The notes: generated by a model from the letters alone, not told the origin. Shown: positions 33,314 through 44,842, counted from the stretch's first letter. The stretch: DNA of 62,824 nt from Sodiomyces alkalinus F11 (GCF_003711515.1 NW_021167084.1:1-62824); one strand, 5' to 3'. Numbers and translations are program-made.

Positions 33314-34971
33314 GGCTGGTTGATGTCAGGTATGCCGACAGATAGTCCGAGCCGGAAATGGGATCTCGAGACGGGTTGTCGGTCATCGGCTGTTCCTGTG
33401 ATTGAGCGTGTTGAGGATTTGGCCAGGCGAGAGATTGGAGAGAATAAGATGGGGGCGCAGGCTTCTATTAAATCAGCAATGGCCAAAAGAAAGATCAGCC
33501 CTCCCTTCGGTCCATCACTCGGCGGTTTGTTCGTCTTGAAGCTACGGCACAGCTGCACACCATGCATGTGTACTCCCGGAGTTCCGTACTCAGTACCTAC
33601 CTAGGTATGTGTAAGATACATCGTAATTGCGCACAGGGACAGATGCAGATGTAGCGGCCAAGGCGAAACAAAACCCGGTCGAAAATCCCGTCGGCATTTT
33701 TATCCGTATTTCATTTGGTAAACCAACATTCATAATACATCATCTCCTGGGCCATGTTCCTCCCTCGTGCTCCTGCTCTCAGTCTCAGACCGTGGCCATT
33801 AATAACCATGGCCATGGTCCTAGCATCAGCGTTTACTCATGGAAGTAATGTCGCCTGCGTACTTCCATACCCTGTGCCAACCTGAAAGAGGAGTAGGGAA
33901 CAGTGGTTCACTTTTCCAGAAGATTAATCCGTCGGAAACCCCGTATTCTCCCTCGAATCACGCGTGAAAGTGAGGGCGTAGGCGCTACCTAGTCACTGTA
34001 CGTGTACCTGCACTTCGGACTTAGTGTATCTGTGTCCAGGGGGGGGGGCTCGCAAGGTGGGGTCCGGGAATTGAATTTAGACTTGCCAAGCATACCCTTG
34101 CATCGAATTGTGCGGGGAATACGTCGTGGTTGGCTGGCTTTGGCGGAAAGTGGAGACTTGATCTTGGGGTAGGCTTCTAGCGTTGGTTCTGGCAGTCGAC
34201 GTACACGTGTAATGTGGGGTAATGTTTACAGGTTTACAGAGTGAGCGGCTGGGAAGGGGGAGGGGGATGTCGAGAGTGATCTAGCGCTCACTCATGATGG
34301 TCTTCCCTTGGAAGGAATATGTACAGAATAGAAGCTGTAAGTAAGACACCTCTAATTCTCCGGAACAACGCATTCTGGCAGCCGTCAACATATCGAGGAA
34401 TTAATATTGAATAAACAGGGTATGATTTCAACTGACGCAGTTTGCTCGACAAGGATTATTGGATCGACACTAAGTCGCTCGGACTCGTCGGTTAGCTCGA
34501 CATGATGTTCCACTGAGGGCGGGTTGTAACGTTAATGTATCCATGACTGACACCAGAGAGCAGTGGGAGTAGTGACCAATGCCCCGTAGATTACGCCGCG
34601 GCAATGGTATGTCTGTATGCCCCGCCATCCACGGCTGTTCTAACCGCTTTGGGTTTTCAGCGTCCACTATCAATCTCATGGATCCTGTGGAGGTGCAGCT
34701 CGCTACAATTGACCGACGATAGTTATCATTCTCGGCAAGTAGTTTATCAGACCCCGGGCAAACTCCAGTGATCTCTTTGAAGGTTTCAAGCTTGATACTT
34801 TTGACGAGAGTGCATGTGGTTATTCTGGGGCAATCTTATACTGTCCGTATTATTCTCGCCATTGCACAGTCTTAAGCAATGCTTTGTACCCACGATGTAT
34901 AGAAAATAAATCAAAATCAACAGACCTAGCCTCCGGCATTTCCGTCCCATCGTTCTTATTCCCACATGCAC
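33314..34971. other. Intergenic region
   Basis: About 1.7 kb between the transporter and reductase genes. The left part is the transporter promoter. It contains a palindromic ACCTACCTAGGTA-type motif at 33594-33606 and a G run (34039-34048). No gene is supported. Confidence 0.55.
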
Positions 34972-36294
34972 TCAATCAACAAAGTCAGGAATAATCTTAG
35001 CCCGCTTCATCCGATCAAAGACCCCTCCCCAAGCCTGCAGCGTCGTCCGTTCCTCGCTGAACCCCGTCCCGTTGTACATCTTGCTCATATCATAGTGCCG
35101 GTCAATGTCAAACTGCGTGAGCAAAAAGTGCTCGAATCCAGGGTAAATCCTCGGATGGTCCGCCTGGCCCTTCTCAAGCCCATACTTCCCCTCCATCTCC
35201 TCCCAGGCGGCCAAGTTCTCCTTGATGAAACCCCTCACTTCGACAGGATTGTCCTCGTCCCGCTTCACGCCCCGGAGTCCGAAATACCCAGCCAGGACAG
35301 GCCACTTCTCCCGCCAACAACTCGCCCGCCGCTCATCCGCCACATTAAACGCCGCACCCTTCTCCACCCGTCCGTCCCCCGCCGCCGCAACGGAGAGATG
35401 CAGCGTCTGCCGCGCAATCATATCCGCCGACGCATCCTGGCTAAGCGCCTCCCAGCTGTCCCGCGTGCCGGGGAAGGGGACCTCGGCGCCGACGCCGTGC
35501 ACGTGCCTCCACAGGCTAAAGAACACGCCCAGCGCCATGCCGAGGGAGTACCAGTTCTGGTTGGGCACGAAGCCGATGATGATGTCCGGCCGCGTCTCGC
35601 ACCAGGACCACGGCTTGTTGCGCGCGAAGTCGGCGAGCCAGTCGAGTTGGGGGTAGTAGAACAGACCGGTGTCGTGCGGCGGGGTCATACGCGGCAGCGT
35701 TTCGGCTAGGGGGGGTACCATGTTGGCGGGGCGGTTGCGGAGGAGGTGGCATCCGTACGCCTTGGCTCCGGTTTGCAGGACGACGAATTCGAGGGCCGGT
35801 GAGAGGGCGTCGATGGCTGTGATGGCGCGCTTGAACATGTCGACGTTTTCGCGGCACTCTGCCTCGAAGTTTCCATCGGTGTGGGCCTTGTATGCTGGGG
35901 ACACATTTTTGTCAGTCCGAGAGAGCCCGTGCTACCTTCCCTCGACCCTTCCCATCCAATGAGGCCTCGTTTTGTGTATTGGGTGTTGTGCAATGTGCTG
36001 TGATTTCCACTCACCCAAGTAGTAGACATGCGTCACTTGCTCTAGTCCGGGAATTCTTTCTTTCATCTTGCTATTCAGCTCATCCTGGCTGCCTTCGAGC
36101 AGATCAATCCCCGACACAACCGAGAGCCTGTCGTCCTTGGGCCAGAGGGTCTTGTCCAGATTGAGAGGCCGGTTTGTCAGGGCGGTGCAGCCGTTCCATA
36201 CACCTTGCGAGGGGTAATCGTGCAGGATCTCGTTGACGAAAGACCAGCCAGTGACGCCGCTGGCCCCGAAGATGAGGGCGTGTTTCCCAGCCAT
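34972..36294 (-). CDS. PRISE-type short-chain reductase (iridoid synthase/5-beta-reductase-like)
   Basis: NAD(P)H-dependent reductases of this SDR branch reduce activated enones. There are two exons, 36294-36015 and 35894-34972, with a 120-nt intron (GTGAGT donor, CTGAC branch, CAG acceptor), giving 400 aa. The Rossmann motif is LIFGASGVTGWSF near the N-terminus. The junction reads VTHVYYLGAYKAHTD. The catalytic pair typical of PRISE enzymes appears as Lys138 in TGAKAYG and Tyr174 in LFYYPQLDWL. The C-terminal part (HVHGVGAEVPFPG onward) also fits the family. No signal peptide. Fungal members are often found beside secondary-metabolite or catabolic genes. It starts about 380 bp downstream of the aldolase gene on the same strand. 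Confidence 0.9.
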
Positions 36295-36677
36295 GATAAG
36301 TTATAACAGGTATGGTCAGTTCTCCTCGTTGTGGAGATGTTGGATTTTGGAGGCGGGAAAAAGGGACGGGCAGAGGTCTCGGGTTGGGGATGCAGGATCA
36401 TGTCTGGGAACTGTAAAGTAAAGTTCCTTCCGAGCGAATTGGTGGCTGGGTGTTTCAACCCGATTCTGTATATATAGAGTGATCGGACATTGGATGCCGC
36501 CATGCTAGAAAGCGCTGTCCTTGTCATGTGGGGTTCTCCGCGTAGTCGGGGAGTTGTTTTCCGGGGGACGCATATCCCCTCCATCCCCGCACATCACATG
36601 CCCTCCGCATAATCCGCAGAGTGCCCAGACGGCACCATCACTTATCTACTATCTACTATTCTGTAGCTGATCTGGCT
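36295..36677. promoter_or_regulatory. Spacer and promoter between aldolase and reductase genes
   Basis: A 383-bp spacer between two genes read in the same direction. It must hold the aldolase terminator and the reductase promoter. A TATATATA-type stretch near 36467-36476 lies about 175 bp upstream of the reductase ATG. No other site is claimed. Confidence 0.4.
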
Positions 36678-37828
36678 CTAGTAAGTGCCTCCTCTCGCCG
36701 GCTTGGCAATGCCCCGCGCAACGCTGACCGACTCGGCCAACGTTGCCTGCAGAGCCGTGTAGTCGGTGGCGACGCTGAGCATATCGAAGCCCTGGTCCGC
36801 AAACATCTTAGCCTGTTCGCCGGAAGTACAGAAGATGCCGCACTTCTTTCCGGCCTTGTGGGTGGCGGCCAGGGTGCGGGCGATGGCGTCGAGGAGTTCC
36901 TGTTTCATGATGCCGCTGAGAATAGGGTGGCCGATGTTGTTGCCTTGGGACGGGGGTATTACGGTCAGCCCAGGTTTTATGCAAACGGGTCTCCTACATG
37001 AGACATATGGCGAGTTTCGTGAGCCACAACATACCTAGGTCAAAAGGACCAATAAAGAGGACATCAATGCCGTCTACGGCGGCGATGTTCTCAACGACGT
37101 CCAAGGCCTCCTTCGTCTCGATCTGGACCATGGTCAAAAGCGTGTCATTCGCTTGCTGGAGGTACTCGGTCATGGTCGGAGCCGGTTGGAAACGTTCCAT
37201 GGCGAGGGGAGAGCCGAAACCTCTTCGGCCTACTGGCGGGAACTTGGCCGCTTGGACGAGCTCCTTGGCTTCCTGGACAGTACGGAGCAGCGGCACCAGA
37301 ACCTGGAGTGGACGGACGTCAGTAGATCCCCGCATTGAAGGATGGTCACATATTGAAGACAAGGTCGCACCCCGTGTGCACCACAATCCAAGGCACCTAA
37401 GGAACAGTCAGTGTCAGTGTTTGTCTCAGACACCTTCGATAAGGCGAAGAGGCACAGGCCTAAACTCGCTTACGCTTCACCATCCAGGACTGGATATCGG
37501 GCAACCTGACGATGGGAGAGGCGCCTGCCGCAGCCACGGCGGGAACGGCATCGTGCATAGCGGCATCTGGTGTTTCTCGTCAATCCAACGCCACTTCATC
37601 CTCAACAATGTTCCTTTGTCCTTCTCCCTTCGGGTGGAGGACAATGAGGACCAAAACGGTAGTCGTACCGTCAATGTTGCCATGTTCGCAGTCCACCAAG
37701 ACCCAATCGACGCCGGGCGTGCGCGCAAGCAGCCGAGAGACATTGGCACCAGGTAGCATCTGCCATAACCCCATGCTGGGACCGGCGCCCTTGGCGAAAG
37801 CCGTCTTGATCCAGCTGGCAGATTTCAT
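36678..37828 (-). CDS. HpcH/HpaI-family aldolase
   Basis: Class II pyruvate-type aldolase: cleaves 2-keto-3-deoxy sugar acids or 4-hydroxy-2-oxo acids to pyruvate and an aldehyde. There are five exons in transcript order: 37828-37669, 37566-37474, 37396-37371 (only 26 nt), 37302-37035 and 36943-36678, giving 270 aa. Frames join as CEHGNIDDAAMHDAVPAVA, SWMVKRALDCGAHG, GAHGVLVPLLRT and GPFDLGNNIGHPI. Family features: SMGLWQMLPGANVSRLLA, DWVLVDCEHGN, the metal ligands Glu in MVQIETKEAL and Asp in IGPFDLG, and GRRGFGSP. The length is normal. In fungi, HpcH/HpaI-type aldolases include the last step of L-rhamnose breakdown (2-keto-3-deoxyrhamnonate cleavage), a possible role here beside a FucP-type transporter, but not proven. 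Confidence 0.92.
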
Positions 37829-39002
37829 CGTCGAAAGGGTCCGGAGTCCCCGAGTCGTTACGAATTGACACGAAAGAAAATAATATTATCGCAAAAAAAT
37901 GAAGGAGGGAGCGGCCAAAATGCCGATGACGTTTTGTCCCGATGAACTCCGATAAAAAGGGGGCGGGGCGGGACTCGGGAGCGGGGGTGGGGTTGGAGAA
38001 CGAAGTACAGTAGGTATGTACCTACTTCGCCCCCATAACCCCGCATCAAGCACTACGGTATCTCTTAGCGCATTCAGGCCCTGTAAATGTATTCCGTATT
38101 ATTACCCCTGACCCCTGAATTCCCAGCGCTTAGGGTGGTTTCCTTTGCCGTTTATGCGTCTTATATCGCATTTAACGACAAGGAAGTACATGTATAGATT
38201 TCGGCTTCTGATTTCCATTATTGGCGCATAATAGCTAAGAAGATTTCATCTACTCAGGGCATCGTCCTGTCAAATAAGTGTAAGTAATATATAAGATGGA
38301 AAGTTCACACCGCCGCTATCTATCTGGACCACTCTGAATGCGGACATCCATCCTGATAACCTGTAAAGTCACATCCATTCAACACCCCCCGATTTACAGC
38401 GGAATGAATGGATGAGTTTGAGCTGCAAGCCGACACCCTCAAATTAAGACTCAACGGCAAATGCAACGCCATGATATATGGCCCAGTCTATTAGACACAT
38501 CGCTCCCTGTTGAGACTTCTCAAATTCGCGTCCGACAGCCTTGTAGGCTGTCGTGTCATGTCGATATTTGACCAAAACGTAAGCATATTCAACTCACAAA
38601 GCCGTTCTACCCCCTCATTTGAGCCTGGTGACGATATTGAGGCACAGCCCCGGTCTTGAGGCAGCCCGCAGTGTGCTAGTGGCTGCATGTGCCATCCGCA
38701 GCATGCAACCGCTGGGTGCCCTCAGGAATAGTTGATTGGGCGTGGCAAGCGAAGGATGCCTCCTATTCAGTCTATAAAGCGCAGCGTCCAGTTTCAGCCG
38801 TATTGCTTCATAAAATTGGGAGGGGGAGGGGGGGAAGACAATAAAACGATAGAGGTGAAATATATAAACAGACGGGCTTGTCGTTGAGATGCTCACATCT
38901 CTCCATATCTTTTGTTCAACCCCCTAATCAGGAGTACCTAGACGTGCTGAGTCTTGGTCAGCAGCAACCGGAAAATCGCCCAAGCGCTATCGGCCCATCG
39001 CA
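37829..39002. other. Intergenic region between divergent genes
   Basis: Shared upstream DNA of the aldolase (minus) and HET (plus) genes, about 1.2 kb. It contains a GTAGGTATGTACCTAC near-palindrome at about 38011-38026. No gene is supported. Confidence 0.6.
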
Positions 39003-41990
39003 ATGACTTTCAGGGGCTTCTCTTCAAACCGGGGTGCCACGGGTCGTCAGCAGACTCAGCACGCCTTCAATTTCAACCAACCCCTGTCCTCCGTCTCGAC
39101 TCTTACCGCAGACGGGCTCTGCCGCGACTGCGCCGCTCTGGACCTCGAAACCGCCTTCGCCAGAGGGCACGAGCTCTACGAAGATGCCCGTCGCGGGTTC
39201 AACACCCGCAGGCTCGCCTCCTGCCGCTCCGCCAACGGCACCATCTACCTTCGCGATTTCTACTTCGTCACGTCACTCGGCAGACGACTCGCCGAAAACC
39301 GCGGCTGCAAGCTCTGCGACTTTTTCAAGCACCACGTCGACGACCCGGGCCACCATGGGAAGACGTTCAAAGCGCTGGTGGTCTGCAGCAGCGAGGCCTC
39401 CCTGTTCCGGGCGCCGAGGCGGAACGCCCGGGGGCGGCTGGAGAAGCGGCGGGACTGGGATGAAATGGAGTACAACGTGTTCCTGACGGTCGTGCCCGAA
39501 GTGGACGGCATTCCCAGGACCGGGGTCCCGCTGCGGTGGCTGGAGACCGAGGTGCCGCGGAAGGGGGCCATCTACCGTGCCACGGAAGAGGTGGCGGACG
39601 AAGACGGCAAGAGGCTCGTCCTCCCCGGTGTCCTCGGGCCCAAGGCAGACTTTGTCAAGTTCGGCTACTGGCGGTACAACTGCGAGGAGTCGCACGGGCC
39701 TCTGTGCACGCCCAGGAAGCCGCCGAACCAGACGGTCACTGGGTTCAAGGTCATCAACTGCAGCAAAAGGCCCTTTTCCGTGGAGAGGGTCTCGTGGAGG
39801 GAGAAGTACGTTGCGTTGAGCTACGTGTGGGGTGACTACCCAGACACAGACAGGTGGCCACAGACCATCAGAGATGCCGTCGCCTTTACGATCTACATGA
39901 GGGAGAAGTATCTGTGGGTTGACAAGTTGTGCATCGATCAGTCCAACGCGGAGGAGAAGAAGTACATGTGCTCCAAGATGGATGCCATCTACGAGGGCGC
40001 CGAATTCACCATCGTCAACGCCGCCGGGGACGCCCGAACGGGATTGCCCGGTGTGACGAAGGTCCCTCGTACACCGCAGCACAAAGTCGAGCTCAATGCG
40101 TCGTCCGCTCGAGTGAATTTATCCGGAAGAGGGCCGACGACCTCGACCTCGTCCTCCCGGCCCGGAAACTCGGATGACGTCTATCGAGACCTCCTGAACG
40201 TCCCAGGGGCAGAATACGACGCAGAAACCCAAGGCCACAGCTTGTGGCTTGACAACTATCGCCACGGCCTCAACAACAACATGGAATTGCCGCTCGACGA
40301 GATGCTGAGCCTGGCGCAAGGACCCGATCGGGCAGCCAAGTACGGCATTCCGGCCGAGCACGTTGATTTCTACGAAGACTCGGCGGAGCACTTCGGCCTC
40401 CCGTTCGACGAGTTTATGGAAACGCAGAAAGAACTAGCTCGACGCATCGGTATCACTCTCCCCGAGCTGGTCCCGTATCTGCAGCGCGATCTTGCGAGGA
40501 AGGCAGGCATTCCTGATAGCGAGCCGCTACGTATGCCCACGGCGGCAGATGACACGGTCGTCAGCCACAACAGGCCAAAGAAGCCACTACCACCAGGGAA
40601 GACACCCGGGAAAATCACCCTCGTCTCGACGATGCAGGATCCTCGCGTCACGATCCGTAAATCGAGGTGGGCAACGCGTGGCTGGACGTATCAGGAAGGC
40701 GTCCTTTCTCGGCGGTGTCTGGTGGTGACCCCGGAGCAGGTGTACTGGGAATGCCGAGGAATGGCGGTGCATGAATCCATCAAGCTCCCGCTCCCGACAC
40801 TCCATACGCCGGTCTGGCCAATGGGGGTCTGGTGTTTCGCGGATTACATGCTTTCGGGCGTCTTCCGCGGCGACATGCACCGAACCCCTGAGCTCCAGTA
40901 CGGTTTTCAGGGGAAGGAGGGGGACGATGATGACGGTGCCGCAGCCACTGACGCGGGAGGTCGGGTCAAGTCGCTCGACGGCCATATTAGGGCGTACACG
41001 GCGCGGGAGCTCAAGTGGGAAAGCGACTCGCTGAATGCGTTCCTTGGTATCTCGAATCGGTACTCCTCCGAGACCGACCGGGGGCTCTCGTTGATTCTCG
41101 GCATCCCCGTCTGGACCGGGGCGTTTGCTGACGGGCGACCTGGCCTGCAGCACAGCTTTGCCATGTCAGTCTCGGTCTGGTTTCACGTTGGGGAACCGAC
41201 GGAGCCCGGGTCGGAGCTTTATTATGCCACCTGCCCGCGACGGGCAGACTTCCCGTCGTGGAGTTGGATTGGTTGGGCTGGTCGGGTCGACTTTAACGGC
41301 GACAATACGGACAACAGTCCCAGAAACAAAGAGGAAAACAACAATCCCACATGCACTTCTCGTGCTGATAACGATGGCTATGATGACGAGGAGGATGAAA
41401 GGAACATGGCGGATGATGCGCACATTGACTTCTTCAAGGCGATGACGTCCAGCGACTGGGCCCGGAGCGTCGACCGCCTCTACTCGGCCAGCATGGTCCT
41501 CCACACAGAAGACGGCGCCTACTCGACCCTTTTGTCCGGCTCGGTCTCACTCAGGGACTTCCCTATCGATGCGGACAAGAAGTGGCTTCTGACGATCAAG
41601 AAGCCGTTCGTGCTAGGACACTTGCGCACGGTGCCGTCGAGAAACAGGTGGGAATGGGGACGTCTCATGGAAAAGGAGGTGGAGGTGCGCATGTCGGTAC
41701 CATGCTCGGAGCGGGAGCTCAAAGAAGGTCACGCGAGCGGGGAGATGCTGTCGGTATTGCTGTTCGCGGGAACGGTACCGTTTGTTTGGGATGTGAAGGC
41801 GAGATTCTTGGTTCTAAGGAGAGTTGGGGCGAACTCCGACTCGGGTGCGAAGGGGGAAGAACGTTGGGAAAGGCTTGGAAGGCTGGTGCTGACGATGGAG
41901 GAATGGATGATGGGGGAATACACGGATGCCCAGGCTATGGTTAAGGATTTGCCGGTTCGAGATTATGGGCGGGATCTGACATTGGTCTGA
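39003..41990 (+). CDS. HET-domain protein (heterokaryon-incompatibility type)
   Basis: HET proteins mediate non-self recognition and regulated cell death in filamentous ascomycetes. It is a single exon of 995 aa. The HET domain begins at about residue 269 with YVALSYVWGDYPDTDRWPQT, continues with YLWVDKLCIDQSNAEEK at about 303 and the YEGAEFTIVNAAGD block. It is then interrupted by an insert of about 180 aa before the closing block at about 550-575, TRGWTYQEGVLSRRCLVVT. The insert contains three loosely similar helices, each with LPx(D/E) followed about 15-20 residues later by an (A/K)xxGI element. The N-terminal 260 aa is Cys-containing (CRDCAALDLE, CKLCDFFKHH), as in many HET proteins. A polar, acidic low-complexity segment sits around 780-810. 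The ATG at 39003 starts the long frame. Subtelomeric placement is common for such fast-evolving genes. Confidence 0.93.
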   Translation: MTFRGFSSNRGATGRQQTQHAFNFNQPLSSVSTLTADGLCRDCAALDLETAFARGHELYEDARRGFNTRRLASCRSANGTIYLRDFYFVTSLGRRLAENRGCKLCDFFKHHVDDPGHHGKTFKALVVCSSEASLFRAPRRNARGRLEKRRDWDEMEYNVFLTVVPEVDGIPRTGVPLRWLETEVPRKGAIYRATEEVADEDGKRLVLPGVLGPKADFVKFGYWRYNCEESHGPLCTPRKPPNQTVTGFKVINCSKRPFSVERVSWREKYVALSYVWGDYPDTDRWPQTIRDAVAFTIYMREKYLWVDKLCIDQSNAEEKKYMCSKMDAIYEGAEFTIVNAAGDARTGLPGVTKVPRTPQHKVELNASSARVNLSGRGPTTSTSSSRPGNSDDVYRDLLNVPGAEYDAETQGHSLWLDNYRHGLNNNMELPLDEMLSLAQGPDRAAKYGIPAEHVDFYEDSAEHFGLPFDEFMETQKELARRIGITLPELVPYLQRDLARKAGIPDSEPLRMPTAADDTVVSHNRPKKPLPPGKTPGKITLVSTMQDPRVTIRKSRWATRGWTYQEGVLSRRCLVVTPEQVYWECRGMAVHESIKLPLPTLHTPVWPMGVWCFADYMLSGVFRGDMHRTPELQYGFQGKEGDDDDGAAATDAGGRVKSLDGHIRAYTARELKWESDSLNAFLGISNRYSSETDRGLSLILGIPVWTGAFADGRPGLQHSFAMSVSVWFHVGEPTEPGSELYYATCPRRADFPSWSWIGWAGRVDFNGDNTDNSPRNKEENNNPTCTSRADNDGYDDEEDERNMADDAHIDFFKAMTSSDWARSVDRLYSASMVLHTEDGAYSTLLSGSVSLRDFPIDADKKWLLTIKKPFVLGHLRTVPSRNRWEWGRLMEKEVEVRMSVPCSERELKEGHASGEMLSVLLFAGTVPFVWDVKARFLVLRRVGANSDSGAKGEERWERLGRLVLTMEEWMMGEYTDAQAMVKDLPVRDYGRDLTLV

Positions 41991-42348
41991 TCGACGCGTA
42001 TCGTATTCTTCATATAGTTTCTAGGGTCGTTTGGTGGACGTCGGGGCAGACAGATGGCTTTACTATCATGATGTGGTGTCAGGGGCTCTCGGTTTGGTTC
42101 TCATATGCCTCATAAGGGTGGAACCATATTTAACGAGTTGCTAGGAGCTTATAACATCATTAAGCAACTAGTTAGTAACTTATTTCATACTTGAGAAAAG
42201 GAAAAAGCAATAATTACAACAAGTCGTCGTACTTGGTATCCATTCCTTTCTGCCTCCCTCCCTTTCCATCATTATATCTTGAACAGACACGAGGATCAAT
42301 AGTACTTTTACTCTGTATCGTGACAAGACCTAGACCTCGGCTGCGTCC
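41991..42348. other. Convergent intergenic region
   Basis: The 3' flanks of the HET gene and the minus-strand membrane protein gene. No further feature. Confidence 0.6.
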
Positions 42349-42889
42349 TCACCTGTAGGCCGGCGGAGGTGGCTTCACACCCGCATTCTGGCCGGGTCCA
42401 TAACCGTACGACTGACTGCCAGGCTGGTAACCGGGACCATAGGAGGGATCACCGACACCATTGGCACCATTGGCACCGTTGACACCATTGCCATACCCCG
42501 GATCGTATCCCTGCTGAGGCCGTTGTCCGTAACCCGCCTGTTCCATGTCTGCGTATTGCCGTTGCCGCGACGTCCGTCCGGGCATGAGGCGGCCGAACAT
42601 ACCAGAGAGGCCACCCCCACCGCGAGGAGGCGGCGGGTGAGCAGCGCCGGCCTTTTGGTTGGGGAGGCCCTTGCGGTTGGCGCGACGTTTTCGGAAGCAG
42701 CAGCAGTAGAGGCAAAGGAGGGCGGCCAGGAGGACGACGAAGCCTGCGATGGCGATGCCGACGATGCCGCCTGTAGCAATCCGACGTCCTCCGCTGCGGT
42801 AGCCTCCTCGGTATTGCTGAGGGCATAGAATTAGTACACGCACCGAGCTTGATAATTTCAACTTTTCCAGGGCCTTGACTCACCGGCAT
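42349..42889 (-). CDS. Single-pass membrane protein with Pro/Gly/Tyr-rich tail
   Basis: Function unknown. Two exons are proposed: a 6-nt first exon (42889-42884, Met-Pro) and 42816-42349, with a 67-nt intron (GTGAGT donor, TACTAAT branch, CAG acceptor), giving 157 aa. Without the splice the frame needs a non-ATG start. Residues 1-14 are short and basic, then a strong membrane segment (GGIVGIAIAGFVVLLAALLC) runs straight into CLYCCCFRKRR, a cysteine cluster suited to palmitoylation plus a basic stop-transfer. The remaining ~110 aa are Pro/Gly/Tyr/Gln-rich and likely disordered, with the C-terminus KPPPPAYR. It could be a plasma-membrane or vacuolar tail protein. The transcript model rests on splice signals only. 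Confidence 0.72.
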
Positions 42890-44842
42890 AGTGACAAAGT
42901 AGGAGTGGAGAATAGAGTCCGTAGAGGTCCGTCAGCTGTGCCGTGCTGTGGCTTATGGTGTTGTCTTTGGTTCCCCTAGGATGTGTGTGTGAGACAGGCG
43001 ACGGCTGTCGCTTGGGGTGGTGGTAGCCTGTGCTGTGAGCCAGGTCGATCGTTGTATGAATGGCTTTGGCCCAATTATTATATTAGGACAATGTTCGGAC
43101 TAAGAATAAGGAAAGATTCAAAAGACAGAATTGGTTGCACGGAATTGAAAGATGCAAAACATTTATACTTTGGTGTTGTGTGTGGTGCAGGCCCTGCAGG
43201 GTATCTCGATCCCCCAGTGCCGTCAACGTCATCCTCGAAAGCGTCAGGCCGTGACGCAACCTCGATAGAACCGGCGAAACAGAAATTACACTGCGTTGTA
43301 AATTATGTACTATCCGTATATAAGTACACTAAAAGCACTTTGTACTGGATGACGGCCGTGCCAAGAATCATGACTTCATGTCGGGCAGCGTATAAGTTAA
43401 AGTGACGACCCCAGGTTGAAGGTGGTTGCAGGTTACGCCATGACATTGTCGATCGACAACTTTTAAGTTTTCGTCTTTTTGCCTTTTTTTTCCTTTGTTT
43501 CTTTCTTTTCTCAAACCAGAGGATGGTACTTAATTATGTTACGTCTGCGAGAGGGAAACAGAGGAGATGAGGAAAATAAAAAGACTCGGGCCTGTGGCGA
43601 GAGTTGAGTTGTGGCGGGAATGAGGTCATTGGAATGTCTCATCCCTACAAGTACACGTGTAAAAGTAAATTCCCATCGGCCAGTGACGTGATGGTTCCCC
43701 AAGTCCCGACAAACCGGCCCCGGCGTTGTGGTTGGACAGTGGTCCACAGTGCCGGGTGCCGATGGTGGGGGCCCGGCTCCGAGTGTTTCCGGGCCAAATC
43801 CAGACGAAGGAGCCGCTTTTCTTAGACGTTGTTAGAAACATAATATTATAAAAGAGAGGAGATGGTCTCGTTTGTTGCTATAAGCACGAGGATATAAAAT
43901 GTCGCCTGAAGGGAGTCCGTACTAAGGACCTTAATTGAGTATACAATGTACGTAGGTGTACAGAGTAGAACCATTGGTTCTTTTACCCAGCACGGCCCCT
44001 CCCTGAGCCAATACCTATTGCTACAAAGTTGGTGTTGTCTACGTGTACATACCTCGATAATAAACTCAAGGGACCTTGCGAAGGTCGCTGTATTTTTGTT
44101 CCGCCGCTTGGACATTCGCATCTTGCAAACAGGTTGCTCGGGTACCCGTATGTATGTGTACTTCGCATGAAGATCTCAAGGAGGTTCCCTTCCAGGTTCA
44201 ACATGAACCAGCCAATAAGACCATGAGTACAGATAAACTGGCTACCTTAATTTCCCTGGACTCTTTTATTCGCCAGCCCCTGATTCTTCATTGGGCTTAT
44301 CTTATCTTATCTAGATCCCGTCTACCTGTAGGTACCTAGGTACTTTCGCGAAGAATCAAAATTTGAACCCAGCATATGAGCCACCGCGAGCAAGAAGTCG
44401 ACTTTGGTTACAGAGCTCAGTTTACTAATTGCCCTCGTACACTAGACTATCCAGACCGACATTCCTTTCTGAGTTTTTTGGGAGTTTTCTTTTCCATCCA
44501 CTCCTGTTTTTAGAACGCGACTGGACTGTGGTGCAAAAACTGTTTAAGCAGTAAGGGACTGACTGCCCTGGGCTGAGGTACCTCTGCTTTCCAATTGATT
44601 CGTGGAGGGCTGTTGTACTCCGTACTTCGGTACGTCCTTTAGTACCTAAGGTAGGTACCTTAGTAAACCGTGATCGCGCTGACGGCTTCCTTCTCCTTCT
44701 CCTTCTCCTTCTCACCATCGCTAATTTCTCCTTTTTTCTCCCCTTACCTTCACTTCTTCCCGATGCTCGAAACTCCGCGAGCCTAATCGACGTGCCGAAC
44801 GCCCTTCCCATCTCCGTCTCCTTCGCCGTCCCTCTTCATTTC
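42890..44842. other. Intergenic region of about 2 kb
   Basis: No supported gene. The region contains a T-rich run (43477-43510) and a perfect 8-bp inverted repeat, CTAAGGTA-GG-TACCTTAG, at 44646-44663. The right part includes the promoter and leader of the Cas1-type gene, with a CTTCTC run near 44690-44715. Confidence 0.55.
44646..44663. repeat. Short perfect inverted repeat
   Basis: CTAAGGTA and TACCTTAG flank a 2-bp spacer, about 290 bp upstream of the Cas1-type start. Similar TACCT/AGGTA-rich palindromes recur in several spacers of this window. Regulatory meaning is unknown. Confidence 0.6.

Noticed and set aside
31117..37828. Secondary-metabolite gene cluster
   Set aside because: No polyketide synthase, peptide synthetase or terpene synthase backbone is present anywhere in the window.
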